This document shows positions 20,579 through 28,764 of a stretch of 64,000 bases of DNA, in pieces. The stretch comes from Caldicellulosiruptor acetigenus (GTDB lineage Bacteria; Bacillota; Thermoanaerobacteria; Caldicellulosiruptorales; Caldicellulosiruptoraceae). Position 1 is the first letter of the stretch; every line of letters starts with the position of its first letter. The translations under genes were made by a program, and so were the position numbers. The notes under the pieces are model-generated. The model saw nothing but the letters and a program-made list of their open reading frames with translations. It ran no database searches and was not told the origin of the DNA. The stretch lies in contig NZ_CP113866.1 of the NCBI RefSeq assembly GCF_026914305.1, positions 2,546,001 to 2,610,000 on the forward strand, read 5' to 3'.

Positions 20579-20594
20579 AGGAGGAAGATTTGAA

Positions 20595-20837
20595 ATGAAA
20601 TCAACAGGCGTTGTTAGAAAGGTTGACGAGCTTGGCAGAATAGTTCTTCCTATCGAACTTAGAAGAACACTTGACATTGCTGAGAAGGATGCTCTTGAGA
20701 TCTTCGTTGATGGTGACAAGATAATCCTCAGAAAGTATGAACCAGCTTGCATCTTCTGCGGCAATGCAAAGGATGTTATCTACTACAAGGGCAAAAACAT
20801 CTGCAAAGACTGCATGGATGAACTCAAAAAGAGCTAA
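20595..20837 (+). CDS. abrB: AbrB-family transition-state regulator
   Basis: An 80-residue DNA-binding protein. Residues 1-47 form the SpoVT/AbrB swapped-hairpin domain (STGVVRKVDELGRIVLPIEL at the start). The C-terminal part carries two CxxC pairs, CIFCGN and CKDC, which could bind zinc. The ATG at 20595 has an AAAGGAGG RBS about 10 nt away; an upstream in-frame TTG at 20571 would precede that RBS and is rejected. The gene has its own consensus promoter with Spo0A-box-like sites and ends at a bidirectional terminator. The role is inferred from the family: repression of post-exponential genes. Caldicellulosiruptor is described as non-sporulating, so the regulon may differ from that of Bacillus. 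Confidence 0.9.
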   Translation: MKSTGVVRKVDELGRIVLPIELRRTLDIAEKDALEIFVDGDKIILRKYEPACIFCGNAKDVIYYKGKNICKDCMDELKKS

Positions 20838-20862
20838 TTGAGCAAAAGAAGAAAGACACAAC

Positions 20863-20902
20863 AAGAATAGAGGGCAGAAAAAATCATTCTGCCCTCTATT
20901 CT
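20863..20902. terminator. Bidirectional terminator abrB/rsmI
   Basis: A perfect 17-bp inverted repeat pairs 20863-20879 with 20886-20902 across a 6-nt loop. T-rich sequence follows on the plus side. It lies between convergent abrB and rsmI and ends 3 bp before the rsmI stop codon. Confidence 0.9.
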
Positions 20903-20905
20903 TTT

Positions 20906-21754
20906 TCATTTAAATTCATTGCTTTCAATCATAATCTTGTATACCTTGTTTTTAGGCAAATTCAGCTCATCTGCAACCATCTTTGCTGCCTCTTTTTTTG
21001 AAAATCCTTGCAAAAACTTTTCTTTGAGCCTTTCTCTTATAAGCTCAACATTATCATCTTGTGTTTTTTCTTTAGCATCTTCATAACCTCTCACAACAAG
21101 CACATATTCACCCTTGGGAGGATTTTGTTTGAAAAACTCTATCGCTTTTGAAAGATTTGTGAGCATGACACTCTCATGCACTTTTGTTATCTCTTTGACA
21201 ATACTTATCTCCCTATCCACTCCAAAAATTTCAGCCATCTGAGAAAGTGTATCTAAAAGTTTGTGGGGAGCCTCATAAAATATGAGTGTCCGCTTTTCAT
21301 ATTTTAAGCTTTCAAGCTTTTCTCTCTTAGCTCTTTTATTTTTGGGTAAAAATCCCTCAAACACAAAGCCGTAGGTGTTCTGCCCAGAGAGCACCAAAGC
21401 ACATACAAAAGCAGAAGGTCCGGGCACCACTGTAACCTCTATACCTTCTTCTATGCACCTTCGAACAAGCTCATACCCAGGGTCTGAAATAAGAGGCATT
21501 CCCGCATCAGACACAAGCGCAATCTTCTTGCCGCTTTTCAGCTCATGTATAATTTTCTCTTCTTTTTCTTTTGGGCTGAACTCATGAAAAGAAACAAGTT
21601 TCTTTTTTATCCCAAAATGGTTCAAAAGCTTTATGGTGACCCGTGTATCCTCACATGCAATAAAGTCTACCGAATTTAAAGTATCTATAGCACGTTTTGA
21701 CATGTCATCTAAATTTCCAATTGGTGTTCCAACAATAAATAGTTTCCCACTCAT
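20906..21754 (-). CDS. rsmI: 16S rRNA (cytidine1402-2'-O)-methyltransferase RsmI
   Basis: SAM-dependent tetrapyrrole-methylase-fold enzyme of 282 residues that methylates the ribose of C1402 in the ribosomal decoding centre. Recognisable blocks are LFIVGTPIGNLDDMSKRAI at the N-terminus, ACEDTRVTIKLLNHF, ALVSDAGMPLISDPG and VVPGPSAFVCAL. The C-terminal helical domain ends with a KKEAAKMVADELNLPKNKVY helix-turn-helix-like segment usual in this family. It overlaps the upstream methyltransferase gene by 4 nt, so the two are translationally coupled. A terminator shared with abrB lies just downstream. Confidence 0.95.
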   Translation of the reverse strand: MSGKLFIVGTPIGNLDDMSKRAIDTLNSVDFIACEDTRVTIKLLNHFGIKKKLVSFHEFSPKEKEEKIIHELKSGKKIALVSDAGMPLISDPGYELVRRCIEEGIEVTVVPGPSAFVCALVLSGQNTYGFVFEGFLPKNKRAKREKLESLKYEKRTLIFYEAPHKLLDTLSQMAEIFGVDREISIVKEITKVHESVMLTNLSKAIEFFKQNPPKGEYVLVVRGYEDAKEKTQDDNVELIRERLKEKFLQGFSKKEAAKMVADELNLPKNKVYKIMIESNEFK

Positions 21755-22473
21755 TCCTTTTCATCCTCGCTGCCATTTTGCTCCTCAAGGTAATATTCCA
21801 TCTCATCTATAAACAGTGGCTTGTCAACTTTTAGCGAACACTGTTTGCCTTTTTTTGCCTCTATCAGCACAAGTGAAGACTCTTTTTCCTTGTTCTGGTG
21901 AACAAATCGTATAAGGCTTGGTTCTAACTTGTAAAGTCTCAAATAATAGAGTGCATCTGTAAGTCTGTCGCTCCTGTAGACCATGTAAAAACGCCCGCCA
22001 AACTTCAAGATCTGCATTGCGCTTCTCACAACATCTTCAATGGTGCACATAATCTCATGTCTTGCGATGGCTTTTTTGATGTTTGGATTTATTGTTCCGC
22101 TGCTTACCTTCCTGTAAGGTGGGTTTGTAAAAACTACGTTTGCAAACTCAGAGCCAAAAATCTTGAGTGCATCTTTCAAATCAGCATTTATCACTTCAAT
22201 TCTGTCCTGAAGATTGTTTATATTCCTATTCAAAATGGCAAGGTCACAAACTTCTTTTTGTATCTCCAGAACATAGAGTTTTTTGAACTTTTTGCCTTTT
22301 GCCCACAGCAAAATGGGGATTATCAGATTCCCTGTGCCAAACTCAACTACAATGTCATTTTTCTTAAGCTGTATAAAATCGCTCAAAACCACGGCATCTG
22401 TACCATACAAGAAAAAATCTGTATCTTGATATATACAGTAGTTCCCTATCTTTAAATTTTCCTTCCTGAGCAT
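21751..22473 (-). CDS. tRNA1(Val) adenine-N6 methyltransferase-like protein
   Basis: Class I SAM-dependent methyltransferase of about 240 residues, similar to the YfiC/TrmN6 and YabB group. It has a VEFGTGNLIIPILLWAKG motif I and the FTNPPYRK (NPPY) catalytic motif that marks N6-adenine or related base methylation. The ATG at 22473 follows AAAGAGGT at a good distance; the frame continues 13 codons upstream without such a signal. A terminal ATGA overlap couples it to rsmI, and in many Firmicutes these two genes are neighbours. The tRNA substrate is inferred. Confidence 0.85.
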   Translation of the reverse strand: MLRKENLKIGNYCIYQDTDFFLYGTDAVVLSDFIQLKKNDIVVEFGTGNLIIPILLWAKGKKFKKLYVLEIQKEVCDLAILNRNINNLQDRIEVINADLKDALKIFGSEFANVVFTNPPYRKVSSGTINPNIKKAIARHEIMCTIEDVVRSAMQILKFGGRFYMVYRSDRLTDALYYLRLYKLEPSLIRFVHQNKEKESSLVLIEAKKGKQCSLKVDKPLFIDEMEYYLEEQNGSEDEKE

Positions 22474-22550
22474 ACTTCTACCTCTTTGCCTGCAAAATTG
22501 ATAATATGACAATGTTATTATTCAGATGAAAAAATTCTATTCATTTAGTG

Positions 22551-22578
22551 TTGTTTTTTTTAGTAAAAGCATTATAAT
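22551..22578 (+). promoter_or_regulatory. Candidate promoter of the receiver gene
   Basis: TTGTTT (22551-22556) and TATAAT (22573-22578) are separated by 16 bp, about 50 bp before the receiver-protein start. The -10 is perfect; the -35 is only fair. Confidence 0.45.
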
Positions 22579-22631
22579 ATATTATAGTGCCCTTGAAAAT
22601 ATTTGACAATCTCAAAAAGAGGAGATTTGTT

Positions 22632-23018
22632 ATGAAGGTTTGTATTGTAGATGACGCCCATTTTATTAGGATAATGTTAAAAGACATCTTTACATCACTT
22701 GGGCACCAGGTTATAGCAGAGTTTTCTTCCGCCTCAGATCTCATAGAGGAGATAGAGGACCTCAAACCTGACATTGTAACACTTGACATAACCATGCCTG
22801 ATATTGATGGACTTACTGCGACGCGTATCATTAAAAATATACTACCAGAAACAAATGTTATCATAATTTCTGCCATCTCTCAGCCAGATATTGAAAAAGA
22901 AGCAAAAAAATGTGGTGCTTTTGAGTTTATAAGAAAGCCATTTTCAAAGCTGGCAATTGAGCATGTTTTAAAACAAATTGAAGAAGAGCAAAATAGCAAA
23001 AATGGGGCTGTGCGATAA
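22632..23018 (+). CDS. Stand-alone CheY-like response regulator receiver
   Basis: A 128-residue single receiver domain without an output domain. Acidic residues Asp7-Asp8, phospho-acceptor Asp52 (in VTLDITMPD) and a conserved Lys near residue 102 (FIRKPFSK) are all present, so it should be phosphorylatable. The ATG at 22632 follows AAGAGGAG; the longer upstream frame has no RBS. It is flanked by its own promoter and a terminator that overlaps its stop codon, so it is monocistronic. The partner kinase is not in this window. It may act in chemotaxis or as a phosphorelay intermediate; the sequence does not decide. Confidence 0.85.
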   Translation: MKVCIVDDAHFIRIMLKDIFTSLGHQVIAEFSSASDLIEEIEDLKPDIVTLDITMPDIDGLTATRIIKNILPETNVIIISAISQPDIEKEAKKCGAFEFIRKPFSKLAIEHVLKQIEEEQNSKNGAVR

Positions 23019-23029
23019 GCCCCTTTTTG
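23004..23029. terminator. Bidirectional terminator after receiver gene
   Basis: GGGGCT (23004-23009) pairs with AGCCCC (23018-23023), with A-rich sequence before and TTTTT after. It serves convergent receiver and hydG transcripts. The receiver stop codon at 23016-23018 lies within it. Confidence 0.8.
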
Positions 23030-23040
23030 ATTGAAAAATT

Positions 23041-24474
23041 TTAGAAGTACAAATCCCTCACACCGTTTCTTATCATCTCAAGTCTTTTTTCTGTCTCTTT
23101 GCGCATTCTCTCATCTTTTATTTGATTTAAGCTCTCATATATCAAGCGTCTTCCAACCTCTTTTGTCTTTTCAGAACCATAGTCCTCTAAATACTCCATA
23201 AAAGTCAAAAGCGCATTTGGTGTGCAAAAGTCTTGAATATCACCTGTCTTTGCATACTGCATAAACAAATCCCCTGTTCTCCCTTTCCTATAACATGCAG
23301 TGCAGTAGCTTGGAATATAACCTGCCTCACAAAGGGTTCTTATGACCTCATCTGGACTTCTTTTATCTTCTACCTCAAACTGTGCAAGGTCTTCATCTAA
23401 ATCACCCGTGGATTTTCCTTCATACTCAAGTGTGTAGCCGCCAACACCTGTGCAAGAACCAGCGCTGATTTGCGATATCCCAAGGTCAATTACTTCTTCT
23501 CTAAAACCTGGCCTTTCACGGGTAGATAAAATCATGCCAGTGTAGGGCACGGCAAGTCGAATTATTGCAACAATCTTTTTAAACTCTTCATCAGAGACCA
23601 AATAAGGGTATCTTTCTTTTGTCACCTCAACACCTTCTGCAGGTCTAATTCTTGGCACAGAAATTGTATGCGGACCTACTCCAAACCTTTCCTCAAGATG
23701 CTTTGCATGCAAGATTAGTCCAACAACCTCAAATTTATAGTCATAAAGCCCAAAGAGCACTCCAAGCCCAACATCATCAATTCCTGCCTGCATTGCTCTG
23801 TCCATTGCCATCGTGTGCCAGTCATAATCTGACTTTGGCCCTTCGGGGTGCATGTATTCATAGGTTGGCCTGTGGTATGTTTCCTGGAAAAGTACATAGG
23901 TGCCTATTTTTGCTTCTTTTAGCATTCTGTATTCTTCAATGGTTGTTGCAGCGATGTTGACGTTCACCCTTCTTATGTTTCCTTTTTCTTTATATACTGA
24001 ATATATTGTTTTAATGCTATCTATAACATATTCAATTGGCGCTTCTTTTGGGTCTTCGCCAAGCTCAAGAGCAATTCTTTTGTGCCCAAGAGATTCAATT
24101 ATTTCAACCTCTTTTCGTATCTCATCCATTGTGAGCTTTCTTCTTTTCATCTTTGTATTTGACCTGTGATAACCACAGTATCGGCAGTTGTTTACACAAA
24201 AGTTGCTGATGTAAAGAGGTGCAAAAAGTACAATTCTTTTACCATAAATCCTCTCTTTTACCTGTCTTGCCGCCTTAAAAAGCTTTTCTAAAAGGTCTTT
24301 GTCCTCTATATAAAGAAGGGTTGCAACCTCCTGAGGCTCAAGTCCATTTAGCTGCAAAGCTTTTTCAATTATTTCTTCTGCTCTCTCAATATTTTTGCTT
24401 CCCTCTTCAAGGATATCATAGACCATCTGGTCATTTATAAAATCAGCTCTTTCCCATTGATCTTTTCTAAACAT
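23041..24474 (-). CDS. hydG: [FeFe]-hydrogenase H-cluster maturase HydG
   Basis: Radical-SAM enzyme of 477 residues that cleaves tyrosine to deliver the CO and CN ligands of the hydrogenase H-cluster. The CVNNCRYCGY motif (CX3CX2C, near residue 95) binds the SAM iron-sulfur cluster. The C-terminal CTACYRKGRTGDLFM segment holds the cysteines of the auxiliary cluster, which is specific to HydG rather than ThiH. The ATG at 24474 follows GGAGTG; the frame is open 13 codons further upstream. TM1266-family gene lies 22 bp upstream on the same strand. HydE and HydF are not in the window. The identification is firm. Confidence 0.95.
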   Translation of the reverse strand: MFRKDQWERADFINDQMVYDILEEGSKNIERAEEIIEKALQLNGLEPQEVATLLYIEDKDLLEKLFKAARQVKERIYGKRIVLFAPLYISNFCVNNCRYCGYHRSNTKMKRRKLTMDEIRKEVEIIESLGHKRIALELGEDPKEAPIEYVIDSIKTIYSVYKEKGNIRRVNVNIAATTIEEYRMLKEAKIGTYVLFQETYHRPTYEYMHPEGPKSDYDWHTMAMDRAMQAGIDDVGLGVLFGLYDYKFEVVGLILHAKHLEERFGVGPHTISVPRIRPAEGVEVTKERYPYLVSDEEFKKIVAIIRLAVPYTGMILSTRERPGFREEVIDLGISQISAGSCTGVGGYTLEYEGKSTGDLDEDLAQFEVEDKRSPDEVIRTLCEAGYIPSYCTACYRKGRTGDLFMQYAKTGDIQDFCTPNALLTFMEYLEDYGSEKTKEVGRRLIYESLNQIKDERMRKETEKRLEMIRNGVRDLYF

Positions 24475-24496
24475 CTCAAAATCACACTCCAATTTC

Positions 24497-24742
24497 TTAT
24501 TTAGTAAGAGCACTTTTTACCTTAACACCTGGCAAGCTACCAAGTTTACCTGTGAGCGCACCAATCTCATCAGTTGTCCCATCAACAATGAGCGAAATCA
24601 CACAAAGCCCTCTTTCTTTATATGGTATACCCATTCTCCCAACAATAATATCACCATGGTCACTTAGGATTTTGTTGAGCTTATCTGACACCTCTTTCCT
24701 GTTCTCAACCACAATTCCAATAACTCCAATCCGCCTTTCCAT
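24497..24742 (-). CDS. TM1266-family iron-only hydrogenase system regulator
   Basis: An 81-residue ACT-like small protein of the TM1266 family (putative regulators of the iron-only hydrogenase system, similar to NikR-type C-terminal domains). It reads RRIGVIGIVVENRKEVSDKL at the start and has a conserved HGDIIVGRMGIPYKE centre. It lacks a DNA-binding domain. Its position directly before hydG is typical of the family. The function is not established beyond this association. The two genes share the structured leader at 24774-24893. Confidence 0.85.
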   Translation of the reverse strand: MERRIGVIGIVVENRKEVSDKLNKILSDHGDIIVGRMGIPYKERGLCVISLIVDGTTDEIGALTGKLGSLPGVKVKSALTK

Positions 24743-24773
24743 AAAAACACCATTCCCTTTTCTAAAAAAATAA

Positions 24774-24919
24774 ATCCACCTCTCCTGACTTTTTTAACCT
24801 TTTTAGCCAAAAGAGGTGGATACAAGCCTTATTCTTGCTGACTTCAATCCAATTCCCCTCCTTATCAGGCTACTTTGCCCTCTAAGTCAGGAGCAAATGT
24901 TTTGTTTGTTAATATTATA
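24774..24919 (-). promoter_or_regulatory. Structured leader and promoter of TM1266-hydG (regulatory RNA candidate)
   Basis: On the minus strand a -10 TATAAT (24914-24919, weak -35) would start an approximately 165-nt leader. It contains two perfect 10-bp complementary pairs in interlocking order: CTCCTGACTT (24884-24893) with 24782-24791, and ATCCACCTCT (24812-24821) with 24774-24783. The two right arms share two bases. The second pair is followed by a T-rich run, as in an intrinsic terminator. A second partner for the first arm, GAAGTCAG, lies near 24838-24845. The layout suggests a pseudoknot or mutually exclusive helices, as in a riboswitch or attenuator. I do not recognise the class. Confidence 0.55.
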
Positions 24920-25014
24920 ACATAGTTTTTAGTAAATTAAAACACTATTTTAATCTCCTTCAGCAAAAATATCTTTATTCACTTCAAACTACAGCATATA
25001 TGATATAATGATAG

Positions 25015-25056
25015 TAAGCAATGAGCAACAAAAAATAAGCAATGAGCAACAAAAAA
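25015..25056. repeat. Two tandem 21-bp repeats
   Basis: The 21-bp unit at 25015-25035 (TAAGCAATGAGCAAC plus six A) is repeated exactly at 25036-25056. It lies in the 5' leader of the glycosyltransferase gene, just after a TATAAT at 25004-25009. It may be a slippage duplication. Confidence 0.8.
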
Positions 25057-25079
25057 GTGGCAAAAGGAGTTGAAATAAA

Positions 25080-26174
25080 ATGGCTGTTTTCTTTTTATTT
25101 TTGATATGCTGGGCAGTAGGTTTTATCCTCTTCGCAAAAATCTCCTTAGATCAAGAAGAAACTACTGAACTGCCTGATGTGAAAGTCTCGGTCATTATCC
25201 CTGCTCGAAATGAAGAAAAGAACCTTCCCTTCTTGCTCGAGTCGCTCAAAAGACAGTCTTTAAAGCCCTATGAAGTAATAGTTGTAAACGACTTTTCAGA
25301 TGACAAAACAAAGGAGATTGCAAAAAGCTTTGATGTGAAAGTAATCGATAACCCTCCAATTCCAAAGGGCTGGACAGGAAAAAACTGGGCTTTGTGGAAC
25401 GGGTATTTGCACTCATTAGGACAGATTCTAATCTTTTTAGATGCTGATGTTCGACTCTCTGAAGATGGCATTGAAAAGCTCACAAAAGCACTTTTTAAAT
25501 CCAAAGGAGCAATCTCTGTAATTCCATATCATAAAACTGAAAAGTTTTACGAAAAGCTGTGCATGATTGTCAACATACTTGGTGTTTTTGCCTTCACATC
25601 ACCATATGAGAGAAAAAGCAAACAAAAAGGACTTTATGGTTCATGCATTGCACTTTTCCGAGAAGATTACCAAAAGATAGGTGGTCACAAAAGCATCTGC
25701 AGCAAAGTGACAGATGATTTGAGCCTTGGCAAACGCTTGAGTAGCTTCAACATCAATATAGAAAATTATCTTGGTATTGACACAGTCTGGTTCAGAATGT
25801 ATCCAAATGGTATTAAAAGCCAGGTTCATGGTATTGCAAAAAGTGCAGCGCTTTCAATGCAGCTTCTACAAAGAAAGACCACAATCTTAATTGCTCTGTG
25901 GGTTTTAGGACTTTCGTTGTCAGGATTTTTGACACCTTTTTTGTTTTTTGCACACCATTCTCTTTTTAAGATATTTTTGTTAGCATATTTACTTTATTTT
26001 GTCCAGATTCTCTACCTTCAAAGATACATAGGAAATTTTGGAATTGTGATGCCTCTTTTTCATTTTGTATCTACAGCTTTTTTCCTGTTCATGGTTTTAT
26101 ACTCATTTTACCAGGTCAAATTTACAGGAAGTGTGTGGTGGAAAGGAAGACAAATAGAAGTAGGGGGTAAATAG
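25080..26174 (+). CDS. Membrane glycosyltransferase family 2 protein
   Basis: A 364-residue GT2 (GT-A fold) enzyme resembling CrtQ-type glycosyltransferases. An N-terminal membrane segment (about 1-22) is followed by the nucleotide-sugar domain, with VSVIIPARNEEKNLPFLLES, the FLDADVRL metal-binding DxD motif, and a TDDLSLGKRL acceptor motif. Two or three membrane helices close the protein (about 265-355). The ATG follows AAAAGGAG. It is 2 bp from the PlsY-like gene, so both probably act on a membrane lipid. The acceptor is unknown; a glycolipid or carotenoid-type lipid is possible. Confidence 0.8.
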   Translation: MAVFFLFLICWAVGFILFAKISLDQEETTELPDVKVSVIIPARNEEKNLPFLLESLKRQSLKPYEVIVVNDFSDDKTKEIAKSFDVKVIDNPPIPKGWTGKNWALWNGYLHSLGQILIFLDADVRLSEDGIEKLTKALFKSKGAISVIPYHKTEKFYEKLCMIVNILGVFAFTSPYERKSKQKGLYGSCIALFREDYQKIGGHKSICSKVTDDLSLGKRLSSFNINIENYLGIDTVWFRMYPNGIKSQVHGIAKSAALSMQLLQRKTTILIALWVLGLSLSGFLTPFLFFAHHSLFKIFLLAYLLYFVQILYLQRYIGNFGIVMPLFHFVSTAFFLFMVLYSFYQVKFTGSVWWKGRQIEVGGK

Positions 26175-26176
26175 GG

Positions 26177-26803
26177 ATGATTGTTTTTATCGTGCTATTA
26201 GAGTTTTTTTGCGGTTCTCTCATGTTCTCTTACTGGCTTGGAATGCTATTTAAAAAGGATATAACAGCTGTTGGAGATGGAAATCCCGGTGCATTTAATT
26301 TGATACAGGCAGTTGGGTTTAAAATTGGGCTCTTAGGTGTTGCCTTAGACTTTTTAAAAGGTTATTTTCCTCTTGTGTACTTTGTTGAGAAAGGCTACCT
26401 TCCAAAATCGTATATAATTGCCGGAGCAATTGCACCAATCTTGGGCCATGCATTTTCGCCTTTCCTAAGATTTAAAGGCGGAAAAGCAATTGCAACTACA
26501 TTTGGAGTGTGGAGTGCTACAACTCGTTTTAGGGTTTCTCTTTTCTATGCGGTAGTACTTGCCCTGCTCTTTTTAATAGCAAAAAAGCTAAAGCATGGTG
26601 GTCCTACCTCAACAGAAGAGGATGCTTTTATGGTAGTGCTCGGTTTTACAATTGTGGGAGCATATCTTTATTTGAATAACTTTTCGGTCTATCTTTTGAC
26701 TTTGTGGTTTTTAAACCTAATTATAATGATATATAAAAACAAGGAAAAACTTGCTACTTTTTATATTTCGCTCACTGATAGACAACATGAGATAAAAAAA
26801 TAA
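26177..26803 (+). CDS. PlsY-family glycerol-3-phosphate acyltransferase-like protein
   Basis: Polytopic membrane protein of 208 residues with the three loop motifs of the PlsY family: a Gly/Asn-rich GDGNPGAFNLIQAVG near residue 35, a GVALDFLKGYFP segment, and GHAFSPFLRFKGGKAIATTFG near residue 95. PlsY transfers acyl groups from acyl-phosphate to glycerol-3-phosphate. Motif 1 here reads NPGAFNL rather than the usual NIGATN, so this may be a paralogue with a different acceptor. It is cotranscribed with the preceding glycosyltransferase, which supports a glycolipid role. Confidence 0.8.
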   Translation: MIVFIVLLEFFCGSLMFSYWLGMLFKKDITAVGDGNPGAFNLIQAVGFKIGLLGVALDFLKGYFPLVYFVEKGYLPKSYIIAGAIAPILGHAFSPFLRFKGGKAIATTFGVWSATTRFRVSLFYAVVLALLFLIAKKLKHGGPTSTEEDAFMVVLGFTIVGAYLYLNNFSVYLLTLWFLNLIIMIYKNKEKLATFYISLTDRQHEIKK

Positions 26804-26941
26804 ATTCTTTTTCCTCAAAAGAATAGTTTAGTATCTTTTGTCCTGATAATGTTTTGTATAGCAAGTAATGCCTACTGTTTTTGTAAAATTTATGTTATAC
26901 TATTTATATGCTATACTTTATTGAAAGGAGAAGTGATTGAC

Positions 26942-28612
26942 TTGCACAAAAAGTGGTGGAAGGAAGCTGTTGTATATCAAATCTATCCTCGAAGCTTTTA
27001 TGACTCAAACGGTGATGGAATTGGAGATTTGCCAGGAATAATAGAAAAACTTGATTATCTACAAGAACTTGGAGTGGATGTCATTTGGCTAAATCCTATT
27101 TACAAATCTCCAAATGCAGACAACGGCTATGACATCAGCGATTACTATGACATCATGGATGAGTTTGGTACAATGGAAGACTTTGATAGACTCTTGAATG
27201 AAGCCCACAAAAGAGGAATTAAAATTGTAATGGACCTTGTTGTGAACCACACATCTGACGAACATAAATGGTTTTTGGAGTCAAGAAAATCAAAAGATAG
27301 TCCTTACAGAAACTTTTATTTCTGGCGACCTGGGAAAAACGGCGGACCTCCCAATAACTGGACATCCTTTTTTGGTGGTTCTGCCTGGGAGTATGACCCA
27401 CAGACTGGAGAGTACTATCTACATCTTTTTGCAACAAAGCAGCCCGACCTCAACTGGGACAATCCTCAGGTCCGTCAGGAAGTTTATAAAATGATGAAGT
27501 GGTGGCTTGACAAGGGTATAGACGGTTTTAGAATGGATGTGATAAACCTTATCTCCAAGGTGGAAGGACTACCAGACGATAGAGAAGGCGAAAAAAAAGG
27601 AGGACTTGTTGGTTTCAAATACTATGCAAACGGTCCGCGCGTTCATGAATATCTGCAGGAGATGAATAGACTAGTCTTGAGCAAATACGACATTATGACA
27701 GTAGGTGAAACTCCATTTGTAACTCCTGAGATTGCAAAGCTGTATGTGGAGTATGACAGAAATGAGCTTAATATGCTCTTTCATTTTGAACATATGGACA
27801 TGGACTGTGAAGGTAGCAAATGGAATGTAAATCCCTGGAAATTAACTGATTTGAAAAAAATAATGTACAAGTGGTATTTGGCATTGAAAGACAAAGGCTG
27901 GAATTCGCTTTACCTTAACAATCACGACCAGCCAAGGATGGTCTCACGTTTCGGCAATGATAAAGAATACAGGGTTGAGTCTGCTAAGCTTTTGGCAACT
28001 TTGCTTCATACATGGCAGGGAACTCCTTACATCTATCAAGGCGAAGAGATTGGCATGACAAACTGCAAGTTTGAAAGTATTGATGAATTCAGAGACATTG
28101 AAACACTTAACTTTTACCGTGAAATGAAGGAAAAAGGTATGTCAGATGATAGCATTTTAGAAATCCTGAACAAAAGAAGCAGAGACCATGCAAGAACTCC
28201 AATGCAATGGGACGACTCAAATAACGCAGGGTTTACAACAGGAAAGCCGTGGATAAAGGTAAATCCAAATTACAAAGAAATAAATGTGAAGAAGGCTCTT
28301 GCTGACAAAGATTCTATCTTTTACTACTACAAAAAACTTATCCAGCTGCGAAAAACACATCCGGCAGTTGTATATGGTGATGTTCAGATGCTTTATGAAA
28401 ATGATGAAAAAATCTTTGCATACACAAGAAGCTATGGAAATGAAAAACTTCTTGTTGTTATGAACTTTTCAGAAGAAGAAGTGGAATTTTGCGCACCAAA
28501 AGAAATATTCTCCAATCAACCTGAGCTTTTAATCAGCAATTATGAGGTTGAAGATGATATTCAACAAAAAATTGTTTTAAAACCATATGAGTCGAGGGTA
28601 TATAAAATATAA
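26942..28612 (+). CDS. GH13 alpha-glucosidase / oligo-1,6-glucosidase
   Basis: Cytoplasmic alpha-glucosidase of 556 residues. It begins HKKWWKEAVVYQIYPRSF, the standard start of the oligo-1,6-glucosidase group, and has the GFRMDVINLISK nucleophile Asp, the TVGETPFVTPE acid/base Glu and the NNHDQPR transition-state Asp. The start is placed at the TTG at 26942, 11 nt after AAAGGAG. A GTG at 26933 is too close to the RBS and an ATG at 26849 has none. No signal peptide is present. It has its own terminator. The Val in MDVIN is typical of enzymes cutting alpha-1,6 bonds, so isomaltose or dextrin ends are likely substrates. Confidence 0.92.
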   Translation: MHKKWWKEAVVYQIYPRSFYDSNGDGIGDLPGIIEKLDYLQELGVDVIWLNPIYKSPNADNGYDISDYYDIMDEFGTMEDFDRLLNEAHKRGIKIVMDLVVNHTSDEHKWFLESRKSKDSPYRNFYFWRPGKNGGPPNNWTSFFGGSAWEYDPQTGEYYLHLFATKQPDLNWDNPQVRQEVYKMMKWWLDKGIDGFRMDVINLISKVEGLPDDREGEKKGGLVGFKYYANGPRVHEYLQEMNRLVLSKYDIMTVGETPFVTPEIAKLYVEYDRNELNMLFHFEHMDMDCEGSKWNVNPWKLTDLKKIMYKWYLALKDKGWNSLYLNNHDQPRMVSRFGNDKEYRVESAKLLATLLHTWQGTPYIYQGEEIGMTNCKFESIDEFRDIETLNFYREMKEKGMSDDSILEILNKRSRDHARTPMQWDDSNNAGFTTGKPWIKVNPNYKEINVKKALADKDSIFYYYKKLIQLRKTHPAVVYGDVQMLYENDEKIFAYTRSYGNEKLLVVMNFSEEEVEFCAPKEIFSNQPELLISNYEVEDDIQQKIVLKPYESRVYKI

Positions 28613-28619
28613 GAAGGTA

Positions 28620-28662
28620 AAAAGGGCTGTCAATGATGACAAAAACAGCCCTTTTGTTTTTA
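28620..28662 (+). terminator. Terminator after GH13 gene
   Basis: AAAAGGGCTGT (28620-28630) pairs with ACAGCCCTTTT (28645-28655), followed by a T-rich tract. It separates the alpha-glucosidase from the perR promoter. Confidence 0.92.
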
Positions 28663-28685
28663 AAAAGTAATTTTCAAAATTCTTA

Positions 28686-28716
28686 TTGACAAAATTAAAA
28701 GTTGTAATTATAATAA
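28686..28716 (+). promoter_or_regulatory. perR promoter with overlapping PerR box
   Basis: A fully consensus promoter has TTGACA (28686-28691), a 17-bp spacer and TATAAT (28709-28714). TTGTAATTATAATAA (28702-28716) matches 13 of 15 positions of the PerR box (TTATAATNATTATAA) and covers the -10. This predicts autoregulation of perR and peroxide control of the rubrerythrin gene. Confidence 0.8.
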
Positions 28717-28764
28717 AATTGTAATTAGTTCAATACTAAAATAAGTTCACAGGGGGCGACCAAG

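Noticed and set aside
24774-24893. T-box or SAM riboswitch for the hydG leader
   Set aside because: The T-box GGTGG-type bulge context and the SAM-I core are not present; only superficial GAGGTGG similarity was seen.
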